From an uncultured Prevotellaceae bacterium (lineage in GTDB: Bacteria; Bacteroidota; Bacteroidia; Bacteroidales; Bacteroidaceae), in contig CADCEQ010000039.1 in NCBI GenBank assembly GCA_902800435.1, positions 1 to 64,000 on the forward strand: a DNA stretch of 64,000 nucleotides, written 5' to 3'. Below the pieces are notes generated by a model. It saw nothing but the letters and a program-made list of their open reading frames with translations. It was not told the DNA's origin and made no database searches. The translations under genes were made by a program, and so were the position numbers. Below, piece after piece: positions 44,545-55,792 of the stretch (the first letter of the stretch is position 1; every line of letters starts with the position of its first letter).

Positions 44545-47372
44545 AGCGATTCTTGCTCTATAGCCTGATGCTGTTGTCGACCAGCATGGCCTCGGCCCAG
44601 GGAATTCCGTTCATCAAGAACTATACCGCCGACGACTACCTTGCCAACAGGCGTAACTTCGACGTGGAGATTGGCAGCGACGGTACTGTCTATGCGGCTA
44701 ATTTCGAAGGCTTGATGTATTATGACAAAGCCGAATGGCGCATATTACACAATCCCGGCATTACGCGCATTACTGTGGTCTTTCAAGCCAGTAACGGCAC
44801 GATGTATGTAGGTGGTTACAATTATTTAGGAAAGGTCATACATAAGGATAATGGTGAGTTGGCGTTGCAGCAGGTTGGCGTGCCCCACCAGTTTCGTGGT
44901 GAGGTCCTTGAAATCTATGAGAAAGCCGGCGACCTGCTGTTCATCGTTAACGATGGCAATCTGTACAAGGTAAAAGGCAATCAGATAGTCTTTGAGAGGC
45001 TGGTTGATAAGAGCTTGAGTGCTAACGGCCTGTCTGACGTTGTGAATCCTGCCGCCATAGATAATCACAAGGAATCATTGGTGCTGAGGGATGTCTCTCA
45101 GGAAATCGAGTTGGAAAACGGTCAGAAAGTTCAGGTGAGAGTGGGCGAGGGCATAGCCGTGACCGATGCTTCCGGACGCCAACTCTACCAGTTGAACGAA
45201 GATAACGGACTCTGCAACAATAACGTTGTATGGATTGACCATGACAAGCACGGAACATTGTGGGGAGTCACTGACAATGGTGTCTTTGCCGTAGCTTTGC
45301 CATCAGTCTATTCCCACTTCACTCCCCACGAGGGACTGATAGGTGAAGTAAGAGCCATCGACGTATTCAAGGGGACAAAATATGTAGGAACCAGCAACGG
45401 CTTGTTCCGTCAGGTGGGTCGGCGTATGGAGAAAGTTCCTGGCATCAATCATGCTTGTTGGTGCTTGGCTTCTACAGCCAATGCCTTGTATGCCGGAACA
45501 GCCAGCGGCACCTTCCGTGTTTCCGCTGGTGGCTCCGTGAGTCAGCTGACCACCACCGGCGCCACCAGTATCATGCTCCATGACGGACTTCTTTACATTG
45601 GCGAGCAGAACGGATTATTCACAATGGCTGAAGACGGAAGCAACCGTCATTTGGTTTCCAAGGTCGAGTTAACGCAGAATCTCAAGACAGATGCCAAAGG
45701 AGTCGTCTGGGCGCAGAATCTTTATGGCGAGGTGTGGTGCTGCAAAGATATGCAGTCGGGGTTCAGACCCTATACCATCGGTGTCATCGAGGATCAGGCT
45801 TCGACGCTTGTCCCTCTTGGTGATTCGATTAGCGTTGTAAACATTCAGGCGACAACCCCGTTCCCATATCCGCAGTTCTCGTATATCGACAAGAGCGGCG
45901 TGACGTGGCTGACTGACAATGAAGGCAAGAACCTTTATCGTTGGAAGGGCGGCAGCAGACTGGATGACATGCAAGAACTGCTATATCCATTCAGCGACAA
46001 TCCCGTGCGTGCTCTGTACAGCGATGAGGATGAAGTGTGGATTGGGACAGACGAGGGCGTAACTGTTATCATGACCAAACAGAGCGACCCCTTACAGACT
46101 ACAAAGCCTCAAATGCTGTTCCGCTCGGTTACTCTCGGCGACAGTGTGTTGTGGGGCGGTTATGGCGTGATGCCTGAAGAACTGCCAAAGTTGGCCTCCA
46201 ATCTCAGGAACCTGACCTTCACCTATTCATTGAATTATGTGCCAGTAGTTGGTAAGACGCTCTACCGCTATCGTCTCAACGACGACGCCTGGAGTCCGTG
46301 GGACGATGAAACCGAGGTGGAGTATCTCAATCTGGCCTACGGCTCATACACTATCTATGTTCAGGCACGGTTGTCCAACGGCCAGTTGTCCGAGATAGCG
46401 TCACTCGACTTCAGCATAGCTTATCCCTTCTACATGCGCTGGTATATGGGCATACTCTATCTGTTGCTGGTGGGCTTGCTCGTGATGCTTTTCTTCCGCT
46501 ATCGTCTGCACAGGCTGAATCTGGAAAAGCAGAAGCTGGAGCGCATTGTTCAGGAACGTACCGCCGACCTTCGCAATGCCCAGAACGAGCTGATACGCCA
46601 GGAGAAGATGGCCACCGTTGGTAAGTTGACGCAGGGACTTATCGACCGCATCCTGAACCCATTGAACTACATCAACAACTTCTCGAAACTCTCGGAGGGA
46701 CTTGTGAAGGACGTCGAGGCCAACGTTGAGGACGAGAAGGACCACATTGACCAGGAGAACTACGACGACACGATGGACGTGCTCAGCATGCTGCGCGGCA
46801 ACCTGCAGAAGGTCAGCGAGCACGGCCAGAACACCACCCGCACGCTGAAGGCTATGGAGGAGATGCTGAAAGACCGCAGCGGCGGCATCGTGCCGATGGA
46901 CCTTGTGACCGTGCTGCGCCAGGACGAGGAGATGCTGCGTACATACTATGCCGCCGACATCAAGGACAACGGCATCAGGATTGTCTTCGACATTGCAGCC
47001 CCCTCGCTCCGGATTAACGGCAACGCCGACCAGCTGAGCAAGACGCTGATGAGCTTGCTGGGCAACTCAGTCTATGCCGTCGTGAGGAAAGCTCAGAAGA
47101 CCCACTACACGCCTGAGGTGGCGCTCAGGGCTTCGGCTGTCGGCAACAAGGTGATCATCACCATACGCGACAACGGTATCGGCATCGAGGACACTATCAT
47201 TGACAAGATTTTCGACCCCTTCTTCACTACGAAGACCACGAGCGAGGCAGCAGGTGTTGGCCTCTACCTGAGTCGTGAGATAGTGCAGAACCACGGGGGC
47301 GACATACAAGTGGAATCAGTCAAGAACGAATATAGCGAGTTTACCATTACGTTGCCCGCCTTAAAAGCTTAG
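44541..47372 (+). CDS. sensor (pseudo)histidine kinase with periplasmic beta-propeller
   Basis: A 943-residue membrane sensor. It has a signal peptide (MKRFLLYSLMLLSTSMASAQ), a two-component-regulator beta-propeller (about 25-520), a Y_Y_Y-like Ig domain (about 560-625, YRYRLNDDAWSPWDDE), one membrane helix (WYMGILYLLLVGLLVMLFF), a coiled coil and a kinase core. The H-box region GLIDRILNPLNY has Asp702 where active kinases have His (compare GIAHEIQNPLNF in the next gene). The ATP-binding lid motifs remain: NSVYAVVRK, DNGIGIED, FDPFFTTKTT and AGVGLYLSREIV. So it may bind ATP and act in trans on the neighbouring kinase. It resembles hybrid two-component systems without the fused receiver. Confidence 0.85.
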   Translation: MKRFLLYSLMLLSTSMASAQGIPFIKNYTADDYLANRRNFDVEIGSDGTVYAANFEGLMYYDKAEWRILHNPGITRITVVFQASNGTMYVGGYNYLGKVIHKDNGELALQQVGVPHQFRGEVLEIYEKAGDLLFIVNDGNLYKVKGNQIVFERLVDKSLSANGLSDVVNPAAIDNHKESLVLRDVSQEIELENGQKVQVRVGEGIAVTDASGRQLYQLNEDNGLCNNNVVWIDHDKHGTLWGVTDNGVFAVALPSVYSHFTPHEGLIGEVRAIDVFKGTKYVGTSNGLFRQVGRRMEKVPGINHACWCLASTANALYAGTASGTFRVSAGGSVSQLTTTGATSIMLHDGLLYIGEQNGLFTMAEDGSNRHLVSKVELTQNLKTDAKGVVWAQNLYGEVWCCKDMQSGFRPYTIGVIEDQASTLVPLGDSISVVNIQATTPFPYPQFSYIDKSGVTWLTDNEGKNLYRWKGGSRLDDMQELLYPFSDNPVRALYSDEDEVWIGTDEGVTVIMTKQSDPLQTTKPQMLFRSVTLGDSVLWGGYGVMPEELPKLASNLRNLTFTYSLNYVPVVGKTLYRYRLNDDAWSPWDDETEVEYLNLAYGSYTIYVQARLSNGQLSEIASLDFSIAYPFYMRWYMGILYLLLVGLLVMLFFRYRLHRLNLEKQKLERIVQERTADLRNAQNELIRQEKMATVGKLTQGLIDRILNPLNYINNFSKLSEGLVKDVEANVEDEKDHIDQENYDDTMDVLSMLRGNLQKVSEHGQNTTRTLKAMEEMLKDRSGGIVPMDLVTVLRQDEEMLRTYYAADIKDNGIRIVFDIAAPSLRINGNADQLSKTLMSLLGNSVYAVVRKAQKTHYTPEVALRASAVGNKVIITIRDNGIGIEDTIIDKIFDPFFTTKTTSEAAGVGLYLSREIVQNHGGDIQVESVKNEYSEFTITLPALKA

Positions 47373-47375
47373 CTT

Positions 47376-48197
47376 ATGGAACAGGACATTGACAAATTGA
47401 AAACGCAACTGCGGAAGCAGGAGAAGTTGGCCTCACTTGGACTGTTGAGTGCCGGTATTGCCCACGAAATACAGAACCCCCTGAACTTCGTCATCAACTT
47501 CAGCAAGATGTCCGACAAACTGCTGAAAGACTTGTCGGAGATTGTCGATGAAAACAAGGACAAGCTCGACGAGGACGACCGTGAAGACCTGAGCGACATC
47601 GTGGCCGACCTTCAGGAGAATATGCAGAAGATAGTTGAGCACGGCGAGCGCGCCATCAGCATCATCCGCGGCATCCTTCTCGTCTCGCGCGGTAAGGAAG
47701 GTGAGTTTCTGCCGACCGACATCTGCAAGCTGGTCAAGGAGTACGTGTGGCTGTCGTATCATTCCATGCGGGCAAACACGAAGGGATTCAATCTCACCAT
47801 TCACGAGTCCTACGAAGAGTCCATCCCGATGGTGATGGTCATTCCGCAGGACCTGAGCCGGGCTGTGCTCAACGTGATGAACAACGCCTGCTATGCCCTT
47901 TGGCGCAAGTCGCAGTCGGCTCCCGAGGGCTACACGCCCGAGGTCAGCGTCTCAGTCAAGGTTGTCGGTACCGAGCTCCAAATCAGCATCAGCGACAACG
48001 GCGAGGGTATGAACGACGAGGTGAAGCAGCGTATCTACGAGAACTTCTTTACCACAAAGCCCGTCGGTCAGGGCACCGGCTTGGGTATGGGCATTGTCAA
48101 GGACATCATTGAGAACAAACACGGAGGTACGGTATCCTTCGAATCCACCGAGGGAGAGGGTACGACATTCACATTCACCATTCCCATCAAGAAATGA
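47376..48197 (+). CDS. soluble sensor histidine kinase
   Basis: A 273-residue kinase without signal peptide or membrane helix. Phospho-acceptor His30 is in GIAHEIQNPLNF. The ATP-binding domain has NVMNNACYAL (N-box), DNGEGM (G1), ENFFTTK (F-box) and GTGLGMGIVKDIIENKHGG (G2), and ends in TTFTFTIPIKK. The closeness in sequence of its H-box region to that of the upstream pseudokinase (shared ...EK.A..G.L..G........NPLN...NFSK pattern) suggests the two arose by duplication and may heterodimerise. The likely partner is the receiver-phosphatase two genes upstream. It starts three bases after the pseudokinase stop and overlaps the receptor gene by four bases. Confidence 0.9.
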   Translation: MEQDIDKLKTQLRKQEKLASLGLLSAGIAHEIQNPLNFVINFSKMSDKLLKDLSEIVDENKDKLDEDDREDLSDIVADLQENMQKIVEHGERAISIIRGILLVSRGKEGEFLPTDICKLVKEYVWLSYHSMRANTKGFNLTIHESYEESIPMVMVIPQDLSRAVLNVMNNACYALWRKSQSAPEGYTPEVSVSVKVVGTELQISISDNGEGMNDEVKQRIYENFFTTKPVGQGTGLGMGIVKDIIENKHGGTVSFESTEGEGTTFTFTIPIKK

Positions 48198-50689
48198 GGA
48201 GCAGACTACACCTTATTATATATTTGGCCCTCCTGCTCTTTCCGGTTTTCGCTTGGGCACAGAGAAACAGCGACAGACTCATCTACGACGAGGCTGAGAA
48301 GGAGTACAAGATTGGGCGTATTGGGCAGGCCAAAACCCTGCTGCTCAAAAATATTGACTCATTCGAGCTCACCCTGAAAGAGAGCGCCTATCGTCTGCTG
48401 ACACTCTGCTATCTGGGTGAGGATAATGTAGAGGAGGCTGAGAAAACAGCCGCCCTCCTGCTGCTGCAAGACCCATACTATAGTGTTTCGCCACAGGACC
48501 CCATCCGCTTCGTCGACATGATAGAGCGCATCAAGACGGGACTGTCGGCTACCATTACCACGGCTTCCAGCCAGGCAGAGACGCTCAGCGAAGTGCCTGT
48601 CCCCGTCACACTGATTACCGAGGAGATGATACGCAACTCCAGTGCCCGCAATCTGCAGGAAGTGCTGGCCACATACGTTCCCGGTATGAGTATTGTTGAC
48701 TGTAATGACGACATCAACATCGCTATGCGCGGCATCTATAGCAACGGACAGGAGAAGATTCTCATCATGCTCAATGGCCACCGCTTGAACAGCTACTGTA
48801 CCAACATCGCTTCGCCCGACTTCAGCATCAGTCTCGAGAAGATCAAGCAGATAGAAGTGCTGCGTGGACCGGCCTCATCGCTCTATGGTGGTGTGGCACT
48901 GACGGCGGTAGTGAACATCATCACTAAACAGGGCCTCGATGTCAATGGTGTTATGCTGAAGGGCGGTATCGGCAATTACGGTCAGTTGCGTGGCGATATC
49001 CTTTTAGGGAAACACTACTTCGACCTCGACTTGCTTGTTTGGGGTTCCATCTACCGTGCCAAGGGACAGAAAATCTTTATTAACTATGAGGATACAGGAG
49101 TAGGATTAAATGAAGGTGACGCCATCGTTGGTGGTATCGGCCCGAAACCTTCCTACGATATAGGCTTGCAGCTGAAGTTCAGGAACCTGCAGTTTTTCTA
49201 TAACTCCCGATTCTCGCAGATTATCTCTCCTATGTCGATGACCTATACGTTTTCGCCATATAACTATGACTATTACCGCACCTTCAACGGCATTGGCCCC
49301 AGTTTTGCCTCACAGTCGCATCATGTCGACCTGAACTACAGTCGCCAGTTAGGTAAGTTTTTCTTGAAGGGTGGCATCAACTACGATAACAATGACCTTA
49401 CCAACTATCAGGTGATGTCGGAGCCACAATTGTCTGCCATGATTGACATTCTCCCTGCTCCTGATGCCGTCAAGGAAATCATTAACGGTCACGGTGGCAT
49501 ATCAAGATACATCAATGGTCAGGAACGCACCATCGGTGGGAAATTGCAGGGCGACTGGTCGTATGTCAACAACAGCAGTCATAAAGGTCTGCTCTCACTT
49601 GGTGCCGAGTATAGCTATTTCCAGCTCGAAGATGTCCGCTATGCTTTCGGCTATGATTTTACGCAGACAGTTCCTGAGACCAATATGATTCCGGAACTTG
49701 GCAAGGGCCATGAGAATAGCATGAATGGTTATACCCAGCTGAAACATCAATGGCGCTCATTCATTGTCAATGCAGGCTTGCGCTACGACTACAAACGCCG
49801 TTACGATGATTCCGAAATCAAGGAGTTCTCGCCCCGTCTCGCCTTTATCTACGTACAGCCCAAGTGGAACCTCAAACTCAGCTATTCGAAATCGTTCATC
49901 GACCCTCCCTATCTATACCGGAAGGCCAATTTGTTCTTTTCAAGTCTTCAGGAGGACATGAGGACTTCTATTGAACTGACACCGGAGTCATTCTACTCTT
50001 ATCAACTGACCCTCGGAGCTACACAGTGGGTTCCTGGACTCAACCTTGAACTTAACGCCTTTTACAACCAGGCGCGCGACTTGATCTTCCTTGAAATCTA
50101 CGAGCATATCAATACGGGACGCATGAATACATACGGACTTGAACTAACCGGCAGTTACGAACGTAAACGCTTCTCGGCTAACCTCAATTGCACCTGGCAA
50201 AAGACTCCTAAGTTCAGCCTCTTTAGCTATGATATCGACCACGCCCTTAATACGCCCACCTTCATGGCTAATACTGTGCTGGCCTGGCGTGCTACGAAGA
50301 ATCTGCAGCTTCATACCCACGCCGACTTCAAAAGCAAACAAAAGACTTTCTTTTTCGATCTCATCAATTACATTGTATATCTGGGTACCATTAATCACAT
50401 GTCAGAACAGTTAGAAAGATACAAAGACAACATGACTGAAGAAGTATTGGAATACATTTCTCACCTTAATGAATTGGCTAATCAGCAGATTAAGGAAATA
50501 CCTGTCTACAATGATGTTGCCGCACGCGTACTCTTCGACCTCGGTGCAAAATACACGTTAGGCAAGATTGAACTGGGACTCGATGTCAAAAACGTCTTCA
50601 ACACCTATTATAAGCAGAGCGGAATGTCAACAGGACTCCTGCCCCAGCGGGGACGTTGGTTTACGTTCGATGTCGCTTTAAAATTCTAA
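48194..50689 (+). CDS. TonB-dependent outer-membrane receptor with TPR-like N-terminal extension
   Basis: An 831-residue receptor with a signal peptide (ends FAWAQ). In place of the usual carboxypeptidase-like domain there is a helical TPR-like region (about 25-110, AEKEYKIGRIGQAKTLLL, YRLLTLCYLGEDNVEEAEK). The plug domain (about 130-260) has TEEMIRNSSARNLQEVLATYVPG and VLRGPASSLYGGVALTAVVNIIT. The remainder is a 22-strand barrel ending in FDVALKF with a C-terminal phenylalanine. No SusD lipoprotein is adjacent. Overlap with the kinase gene suggests that the receptor is the outer-membrane part of the same signalling or uptake unit. The ligand is unknown. Confidence 0.88.
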   Translation: MRSRLHLIIYLALLLFPVFAWAQRNSDRLIYDEAEKEYKIGRIGQAKTLLLKNIDSFELTLKESAYRLLTLCYLGEDNVEEAEKTAALLLLQDPYYSVSPQDPIRFVDMIERIKTGLSATITTASSQAETLSEVPVPVTLITEEMIRNSSARNLQEVLATYVPGMSIVDCNDDINIAMRGIYSNGQEKILIMLNGHRLNSYCTNIASPDFSISLEKIKQIEVLRGPASSLYGGVALTAVVNIITKQGLDVNGVMLKGGIGNYGQLRGDILLGKHYFDLDLLVWGSIYRAKGQKIFINYEDTGVGLNEGDAIVGGIGPKPSYDIGLQLKFRNLQFFYNSRFSQIISPMSMTYTFSPYNYDYYRTFNGIGPSFASQSHHVDLNYSRQLGKFFLKGGINYDNNDLTNYQVMSEPQLSAMIDILPAPDAVKEIINGHGGISRYINGQERTIGGKLQGDWSYVNNSSHKGLLSLGAEYSYFQLEDVRYAFGYDFTQTVPETNMIPELGKGHENSMNGYTQLKHQWRSFIVNAGLRYDYKRRYDDSEIKEFSPRLAFIYVQPKWNLKLSYSKSFIDPPYLYRKANLFFSSLQEDMRTSIELTPESFYSYQLTLGATQWVPGLNLELNAFYNQARDLIFLEIYEHINTGRMNTYGLELTGSYERKRFSANLNCTWQKTPKFSLFSYDIDHALNTPTFMANTVLAWRATKNLQLHTHADFKSKQKTFFFDLINYIVYLGTINHMSEQLERYKDNMTEEVLEYISHLNELANQQIKEIPVYNDVAARVLFDLGAKYTLGKIELGLDVKNVFNTYYKQSGMSTGLLPQRGRWFTFDVALKF

Positions 50690-50735
50690 AAAAAGAGAAA
50701 AAACACCCTTTTAGGTAAGATTTTGCTATTTAGAC

Positions 50736-50766
50736 TTTGCAATTTGCGGGAAAAGTTGTAACTTTG
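50736..50766 (+). promoter_or_regulatory. promoter of the AAA_14 ATPase gene
   Basis: TTTG (50736-50739), 19 bases, TAACTTTG (50759-50766), 28 bases before the start codon. Confidence 0.75.
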
Positions 50767-50793
50767 CACACGTAAACAACCAAAATTACGAGC

Positions 50794-51981
50794 ATGGAGG
50801 CTTTTTTCCGCACGCACCGTTATTTAGTGGAGCATGTCAATGCGCCAGTCCGTCGCACCCTCATGGATGAGATTGACTGGAACGACCGCATGATTGGCAT
50901 CAAGGGTACGCGTGGTATCGGAAAGACCACTTTCCTGCTTCAGTATGCCAAGGAGCATTTCGACGTCGGCGACCGCCAGTGCCTGTACGTCAACATGAAC
51001 AACTTCTACTTCCAGGGGCGCGGCATAGCCGACTTCGCCGGCGAATTCTACCGTCGCGGCGGGCGCGTGCTGCTCATCGACCAGGTCTTCAAGCAGGACA
51101 ACTGGTCGCGCGAGCTTCGCAAGTGTCACGACCTCTACCCATCGCTGAAGATTGTGTTTACCGGTAGCAGCGTCATGCGCCTGAAGGATGAGAATCCCGA
51201 GCTCAACGGAATCGTCAAGTCCTACAACCTGCGCGGCTTCTCCTTCCGCGAGTTCCTCAACCTGCTCACTGACAACCACTTCCAGCCTTACACGCTCGAC
51301 GACATTCTGCACAACCACGAGCACATAGCCCGGCAGATACTTCCCAAGGTGTCGCCTCGCCGCTACTTCCAGGACTATATCCATCACGGTTTCTACCCCT
51401 TCTTCCAGGAGCATCGCAACTACAGCGAGAACCTGCTGAAGACGATGAACATGATGACCGAGGTCGACATTCTGCTTATCAAGCAGATTGAGCTGAAGTA
51501 TCTTCCGAAAATCAAGAAGCTCTTTTACCAGTTGGCCGAGGAGGGCCCAAAGGCTCCTAACGTCTCGAAGCTGGCCAACGACATCGAGACCAGCCGTGCC
51601 ACCGTCATGAACTACATCAAGTATCTGGCCGACGCCCGGCTGCTCAACATGATTTACCCCGTCGGCGAGGACTTCCCCAAGAAGCCGTCGAAGGTGATGC
51701 TCCACAACTCGAACCTGCTCTACGCCATCTATCCCATACACGTCGAGAAGCAGACGGCTATGGAGACCTTCTTCGTCAATTCGCTCTGGAAGGACCACAA
51801 GGTCAATCAGAGCGGGCGCGAACCGTTCTACATCGTCGACGGCGCGATGAAGTTCCGCGTCTGCGATGCCAGTGTCCCCAGCAAGACGCGCTATTCGTCG
51901 GACGCCTTCTACGTCCGTTACAACACCGAGATAGGCAAAGGCAACCAGATTCCCCTCTGGCTTCTTGGCTTCCTGTACTGA
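50794..51981 (+). CDS. AAA_14/DUF4143-type ATPase
   Basis: A 395-residue cytoplasmic ATPase. Walker A is GTRGIGKTTFLLQYA at about 37-51, and a Walker B-like RVLLIDQVF follows near 92. KIVFTGSSVMRL (sensor-like) and LRGFSFREFLNLL match the AAA_14 fold. The C-terminal part (about 200-395) with a winged-helix-like segment (KLANDIETSRATVMNYIKYLADARLL) followed by a compact domain matches DUF4143. Such proteins are often near toxin-antitoxin or mobile loci but here the gene stands alone with its own promoter. The role is unknown. Confidence 0.85.
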   Translation: MEAFFRTHRYLVEHVNAPVRRTLMDEIDWNDRMIGIKGTRGIGKTTFLLQYAKEHFDVGDRQCLYVNMNNFYFQGRGIADFAGEFYRRGGRVLLIDQVFKQDNWSRELRKCHDLYPSLKIVFTGSSVMRLKDENPELNGIVKSYNLRGFSFREFLNLLTDNHFQPYTLDDILHNHEHIARQILPKVSPRRYFQDYIHHGFYPFFQEHRNYSENLLKTMNMMTEVDILLIKQIELKYLPKIKKLFYQLAEEGPKAPNVSKLANDIETSRATVMNYIKYLADARLLNMIYPVGEDFPKKPSKVMLHNSNLLYAIYPIHVEKQTAMETFFVNSLWKDHKVNQSGREPFYIVDGAMKFRVCDASVPSKTRYSSDAFYVRYNTEIGKGNQIPLWLLGFLY

Positions 51982-52028
51982 TATTTTCAGGAAACGCAAA
52001 CGTTTTAGCAATATTTTGCGAACTCTGC

Positions 52029-52059
52029 TTTGCATTTTGCAAATTTCTTTGTACCTTTG
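52029..52059 (+). promoter_or_regulatory. nifJ promoter
   Basis: TTTG (52029-52032), 19 bases, TACCTTTG (52052-52059), giving a leader of about 70 bases before the ATG at 52135. Confidence 0.75.
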
Positions 52060-52071
52060 CAAGCGTTTTAA

Positions 52072-55712
<3,641 letters not shown>

Positions 55713-55740
55713 GCATTTATATGTCTGACAAAAAAAGAAA

Positions 55741-55774
55741 GGCATCCGGTTTCGGCCGGGTGCCTTCTTTTTTT
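55741..55774. terminator. bidirectional terminator between nifJ and the giant gene
   Basis: GGCATCCGG (55741-55749) pairs with CCGGGTGCC (55756-55764), one T-G pair, around a six-base loop. It is followed by a T-rich run on the plus strand, and A-rich bases before it give a T run on the minus strand. It therefore serves nifJ and the convergent gene. Confidence 0.88.
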
Positions 55775-55792
55775 CGTTCGTCCTTTACTGTA

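Noticed and set aside
50824..52062. 412-codon minus-strand reading frame opposite the AAA_14 ATPase
   Set aside because: Shadow frame; the plus-strand gene has Walker motifs and a consensus promoter.
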